From: Rhodospirillaceae bacterium
GTDB lineage: Bacteria; Pseudomonadota; Alphaproteobacteria; SMXQ01
Direction: 5' to 3'
NCBI GenBank assembly: GCA_947474495.1
Contig: CANJIM010000006.1
Coordinates: forward strand, 1 to 57,642
DNA length: 57,642 bases
Below the pieces are notes generated by a model, which saw only the letters and a list, made by a program, of their open reading frames with translations, was not told where the DNA came from and ran no database searches. Made by a program: the position numbers and the translations under genes. Shown here in pieces: positions 53,894 to 57,642 of this stretch. Each line of letters opens with the position of its first letter. Position 1 is the stretch's first letter.

Positions 53894-56611
53894 ATGGCCG
53901 AGGCGGCGATTGCCGCTGCCATCGTTTCTGCTGCCGATACGACACCTTTGATGGGGCAATACCACGCCATTAAGCGCGCTCACCCCGGCGCGCTGCTGTT
54001 CTACCGCATGGGCGACTTTTACGAGATTTTCTTCGACGACGCGGTGCAGGCCTCGCGTGCCCTCGACATCGCGCTCACCAAGCGCGGTAAATACAATGGC
54101 GAAGACATTCCGATGTGCGGCGTGCCGGTCCACGCGGCGGAAGCCTATCTCGCGCGCCTGATCAAGAAGGGCTTTCGCGTCGCCGTCTGCGAACAGGTCG
54201 AAGATCCCGCTGAGGCCAAGAAGCGCGGCGCCAAATCGGTGGTGAAGCGTGAGGTCGTGCGGCTGGTCACGCCGGGCACGCTGACCGAAGACTCGCTGTT
54301 GGATTCGCGGCGCAACAATTTCCTCGCCGCCTTGGCCGAGGCGGCGGGCTCGCTCGGCCTCGCTTGGTTCGACCTGTCGACCGGCGAATTCGTCGTCCAG
54401 GGCGTGACGGCGGAACAATTGCCCGCCGCCCTGGCGCGCATCGCGCCGGGCGAATTGCTCATCGCCGACAAGCTGCTGGCGCGGCCCGATGTCGCCGCCG
54501 CTGCCAACGACGGCGCCGGATCGCTAACGCCGCAACCTTCCAGCCTGTTCGATAGCGAGAACGCCCGCCGCCGCCTGCAGACGCTTTACGGCGTCGCCGC
54601 CCTCGATGCCTTCGGGTCGTTCGGCCGCGCCGAATTGGCCGCCGCCGGGGCGCTGGTCGATTATGTCGATCTGACGCAAAAGGGCCGTCTGCCCGCCTTC
54701 GCGCCGTTGCGCCAATTGGCGGCGCGCGCGGTGATGGAGATCGACGGCGCCACTCGGCGCAATCTCGAACTGCTGCACGGGCCGGACGGCGGGCGCGACG
54801 GCAGCCTGCTCGCCGTCATCGACCGCACGCTCACCGGCGCCGGCGCGCGGCTTTTGGCCTCGCGTCTCGCCGCCCCGCTCACAGATGTCGCGCGCATCCG
54901 CCGCCGCCATGACGCGGTCGGCTTTTTCGTGCAGTCGCGCAATTTGCGGGAAGACGTGCGCGCCGTGCTCGGCCGCCTGCCCGACATGGCGCGCGCCTTG
55001 TCGCGCCTCGGCGTCGGCCGTGGCGGTCCGCGCGATCTCGCCGCCATTCGCGATGCGCTGGCGGCGGGCGCTGCGCTGCGCCGCCGCTTCGAATCGCCGG
55101 GCCGCCAGGACGGGTTCGACGAATTGCCCGACGCCATCGCCACCGCTTGTTCGCGCCTCGGCACCGAAGGCGCGCTGGTCGATCTGCTGCAACGCGCCTT
55201 GACCGAAGAGCTGCCATTGTTCGCGCGTGACGGCGGCTTTTTGGCGAGCGGCTACGATCCCGATTTCGACGAGGCAAAATCCTTGCGTGACGACAGCCGC
55301 AAGCTGATTGCGGGCCTCGAATCGCGTTACGCCACGGCGGCCGACATTCCCGGCCTCAAGATCAAGCACAACAATGTGCTCGGCTATTTCATCGAGACGC
55401 GCCCGAACCTCGCCGACAAGATCGCCGCCGCGAATGGCCCGGAAGGCCAGGAACGCTTCTTCATCCATCGCCAGACCATCGCCAGCGCCGTGCGCTTCAC
55501 CACGCCGGAGCTCGCTGAGTTGGAAACGCGGATTTCCCGCGCCGCCGACCGCGCGCTCGCGCTCGAGCTCAAAGCCTTCGAAGAACTCTGCGCCGCCGTC
55601 CGCGATCGCGCTGGGCAGATTGCTCAAGCGGCGCAGGCCATCGCCGTGCTCGACGTCTCGGCGGCGCTGGCCGAACTGGCCATCGATCAGCGCTGGTCGC
55701 GCCCGACCATCGACGACAGCCTCGCCTTCAATATCAAGGGTGGCCGCCATCCGGTGGTCGAAGCGGCCCTGGCGCGCGAGGCCGCCGGCAGCGCCGCTTT
55801 CGTCGCCAACGATTGTGATCTCGGCGCCAGCCGTTTGTGGCTGATCACCGGTCCCAACATGGCGGGCAAGAGCACCTTCCTGCGCCAGAACGCCGTTATC
55901 GCGATTCTGGCGCAAGCCGGCGCTTACGTGCCGGCCGAGAGCGCGGTGATCGGCGCGGTCGACCGCCTGTTCAGCCGCGTCGGCGCGGCGGACGATCTGG
56001 CGCGCGGCCGCTCGACCTTCATGGTCGAGATGGTCGAGACCGCCGCCATCCTCAATCAATCAAGCGACCGCGCGCTGGTCATCCTCGACGAGATCGGCCG
56101 CGGCACCGCGACCTACGACGGCCTGTCGATTGCCTGGGCGACCATCGAGCATCTGCACGACATCAACAAATGCCGCGCGCTCTTTGCCACGCATTACCAC
56201 GAGCTGACGGCGCTCTCGGCGCGCCTGGCGCAGCTGTCCAACCATTCCATGCGCATCAAGGAATGGCAGGACAATGTGGTGTTCCTGCATGAGATCGGCC
56301 CCGGCTCGGCCGACCGTTCCTACGGCATCCATGTGGCGAAGCTGGCGGGCCTGCCCGCCGCCGCCGTGCTGCGCGCCGAAGAGGTGCTGGCGAATCTGGA
56401 AGCCGGCGGCAAGACCAAGGCGGTCAATCAGCTGGCCGAAGATCTGCCGCTGTTCTCGACCGCCGTCGCCGCCGCCAAACCGCCAGCGCCCACTGAGCCG
56501 TCCGAGATCGAACGCAAACTCGCGCGCGTCAATCCCGACGACCTCACGCCGCGCGGCGCGCTGGATTTGCTGTATGAGCTGCGGGGATTGTTAGGCGGCG
56601 CTGATAAGTAA
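53894..56611 (+). CDS. mutS: DNA mismatch repair protein MutS
   Basis: MutS recognises mismatches and starts repair with MutL. The protein is about 905 residues. Domain I has [20 protein letters not shown] and [14 protein letters not shown], whose FYE motif contacts the mismatch. The ATPase has Walker A ([19 protein letters not shown], near residue 653), the ST-rich loop [17 protein letters not shown], Walker [21 protein letters not shown] and [15 protein letters not shown] 53894 is my choice; TTG 53822 would add 24 residues and cannot be excluded. Confidence 0.97.
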   Translation: MAEAAIAAAIVSAADTTPLMGQYHAIKRAHPGALLFYRMGDFYEIFFDDAVQASRALDIALTKRGKYNGEDIPMCGVPVHAAEAYLARLIKKGFRVAVCEQVEDPAEAKKRGAKSVVKREVVRLVTPGTLTEDSLLDSRRNNFLAALAEAAGSLGLAWFDLSTGEFVVQGVTAEQLPAALARIAPGELLIADKLLARPDVAAAANDGAGSLTPQPSSLFDSENARRRLQTLYGVAALDAFGSFGRAELAAAGALVDYVDLTQKGRLPAFAPLRQLAARAVMEIDGATRRNLELLHGPDGGRDGSLLAVIDRTLTGAGARLLASRLAAPLTDVARIRRRHDAVGFFVQSRNLREDVRAVLGRLPDMARALSRLGVGRGGPRDLAAIRDALAAGAALRRRFESPGRQDGFDELPDAIATACSRLGTEGALVDLLQRALTEELPLFARDGGFLASGYDPDFDEAKSLRDDSRKLIAGLESRYATAADIPGLKIKHNNVLGYFIETRPNLADKIAAANGPEGQERFFIHRQTIASAVRFTTPELAELETRISRAADRALALELKAFEELCAAVRDRAGQIAQAAQAIAVLDVSAALAELAIDQRWSRPTIDDSLAFNIKGGRHPVVEAALAREAAGSAAFVANDCDLGASRLWLITGPNMAGKSTFLRQNAVIAILAQAGAYVPAESAVIGAVDRLFSRVGAADDLARGRSTFMVEMVETAAILNQSSDRALVILDEIGRGTATYDGLSIAWATIEHLHDINKCRALFATHYHELTALSARLAQLSNHSMRIKEWQDNVVFLHEIGPGSADRSYGIHVAKLAGLPAAAVLRAEEVLANLEAGGKTKAVNQLAEDLPLFSTAVAAAKPPAPTEPSEIERKLARVNPDDLTPRGALDLLYELRGLLGGADK

Positions 56612-56613
56612 GT

Positions 56614-57435
56614 CTACCGCCGATCCGCCGGCGGCTCGCGCAGCACCGGCAATTCGCGGGCTTTGATCGCGGCGTCGGTCGGCGCCAGCGATGCGTCCCA
56701 CAATTTGGCGACGTAGCGGCCGCCGGTCAGGCCGTCCGACAATTGTGACGCGAGCCACAGCATCGGCGGCACCATCACCTCCGGCTCCAGCAATGGCCCC
56801 TTCGCATTGAAGACCATGTCGGTGCGCGCGGCGCTGCCGGGAATCAGGCTGTTGACCGTCACGCCTGTGCCGTCCAGTTCCTGCGACCAGATCAAGGTCG
56901 CCGCTTCCATCGCCGACTTGGTCACGCCATAGGGCGAGTTGAGTTTGCGCTGCAGGGTGCCGAGACTCGTGGTCACATTGACGATGCGGCCCCAGCCTTG
57001 GTTGAGCATATGCGGCGTCACGGCGCGCGCCATGTAGAAGCCGCCGGTGACGTTGACGTCGATGGCGTCGCGCCAGCGTTCGGGATCGGCCTCCCAGAAC
57101 TTCGTCGATGTCGACTTCGGCGAGTCGCCGACGTAGCGCTGGCCGAGCGCGGCGTTGTTGACCAGCACATCGACGCGGCCGAAGACATCGAGCGCCGTCT
57201 GCACCAGCTCATCGCAGTCCTGTTGCGAGCGCACGTCGCAGCGCCGTCCCAGCACATTGCTCTTGCCGAACTCGGCCTCCGCCTCGCTCGCCGTCTTGGC
57301 GATGCGTGCGCTGTCCTGGCCGGCGAGCACCAGCTTGGCGCCGTGGGCGAGCAGGCCCCAGCCCATGGCGCGGCCCAATCCGCGGCTGCCGCCGGTGACG
57401 ATCACCACCCGTCCTCTCAGATCGAAGGCGTCCAT
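56614..57435 (-). CDS. Short-chain dehydrogenase/reductase
   Basis: The 273-residue protein is a classical SDR. The cofactor loop is TGGSRGLGRAMG (residues about 15-26), NNAALGQRYVG is the NNAG region, and the active site has Ser in VTTSLGTLQ with Tyr and Lys in SPYGVTKSAMEAATL. The C-terminus is atypical after GGRYVAKLWD, with an Arg/Pro-rich end. An oxidoreductase of unknown substrate. It converges with mutS two bases away. Confidence 0.92.
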   Translation of the reverse strand: MDAFDLRGRVVIVTGGSRGLGRAMGWGLLAHGAKLVLAGQDSARIAKTASEAEAEFGKSNVLGRRCDVRSQQDCDELVQTALDVFGRVDVLVNNAALGQRYVGDSPKSTSTKFWEADPERWRDAIDVNVTGGFYMARAVTPHMLNQGWGRIVNVTTSLGTLQRKLNSPYGVTKSAMEAATLIWSQELDGTGVTVNSLIPGSAARTDMVFNAKGPLLEPEVMVPPMLWLASQLSDGLTGGRYVAKLWDASLAPTDAAIKARELPVLREPPADRR

Positions 57436-57642
57436 ACTCTATAACTCCGGTTTCGTGGATTGTGGGACCGCCACTGTCGCGCCGGGCAGACAAGCGGTCA
57501 ATTCCCATGACGGAACAGGGTGTTAGGCGCTTCGCGGCGGCTTAAAACGCATGTTAAGTTGGCTTTAAGGGCGCGCGGGCCTATTAACCGTCTTGCATTG
57601 TAATAAACCGCGCCAAAGCGCATCTCTACAGCCATGACTGCA
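57436..57642. other. Intergenic region at the right edge
   Basis: This region lies upstream of the SDR gene. It is richer in A and T than the genes, especially 57540-57610. An ATG at 57634 with only three codons before the edge could open a rightward gene, but no clear binding site precedes it and nothing can be said about a product. Confidence 0.3.

Overview
The window is GC-rich chromosomal DNA from an alphaproteobacterium. The order (Hyphomicrobiales/Rhizobiales) is inferred from gene order: hrcA divergent from rph-rdgB, with hemW nearby; lppC divergent from rsmI-yraN with gshB next door; tim44-mltA-smr; hisB-DUF2628-hisH-hisA-hisF-hisE-hinT; phoR/pstSCAB-phoU-phoB. I saw no rRNA, tRNA, CRISPR array, insertion sequence or prophage. 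Almost everything is core housekeeping, densely packed, with many ATGA or TGATG overlaps.

Layout. 1-598: 5' part of a chemotaxis receptor (minus). 1006-3915: Tim44-like protein, MltA, Smr, XRE regulator. 4099-8532: histidine operon ending in a HIT protein. 8699-12163: a MarR-like gene that lacks an in-frame start, a frameshifted comM, and an orphan membrane histidine kinase. 12445-14363: ankyrin protein, TerC, cold-shock protein. 14631-17988: winged-helix regulator, 2OG-Fe dioxygenase, SDR and a tandem isochorismatase-fold protein, possibly one small catabolic module. 18041-24659: EEP phosphatase, gshB, SirB1-like, BON lipoprotein, yraN, rsmI, lppC. 24704-33069: hemW, small secreted protein, rdgB, rph, hrcA, grpE, dnaK, dnaJ. 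33106-41571: transporters, dapB, pyrE, a nonsense-interrupted EamA gene, DUF2244, nth, Rieske oxygenase, lipoprotein, bactofilin. 41764-51054: adenosine kinase-type sugar kinase, AmpG-like permease, phosphate regulon. 51178-57435: maeB, mutS, SDR.

How they work together. The his operon supplies five enzymes of histidine synthesis (B, H, A, F, E); hisI, G, D and C are not here. hrcA, grpE, dnaK and dnaJ form a chaperone block. phoR, pstSCAB, phoU and phoB form a complete phosphate sensing and uptake unit, with a Pho-box-like site before pstS.

No clearly new multi-gene system stands out. The most unusual signals are small. (1) Short direct duplications sit at three gene junctions (DUF2628/hisH, lppC/hemW, dapB/MFS) in a geometry suggesting they separated formerly overlapping genes; one creates a five-codon ORF linking two genes by ATGA overlaps. 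(2) A perfect 32-bp palindrome lies inside hisE. (3) A tandem isochorismatase protein has lost catalytic Lys and Cys in only its first domain. (4) Three genes are interrupted by single-base lesions, which may be real decay or sequence errors. (5) Three hairpins with a 22-bp period lie before gshB.
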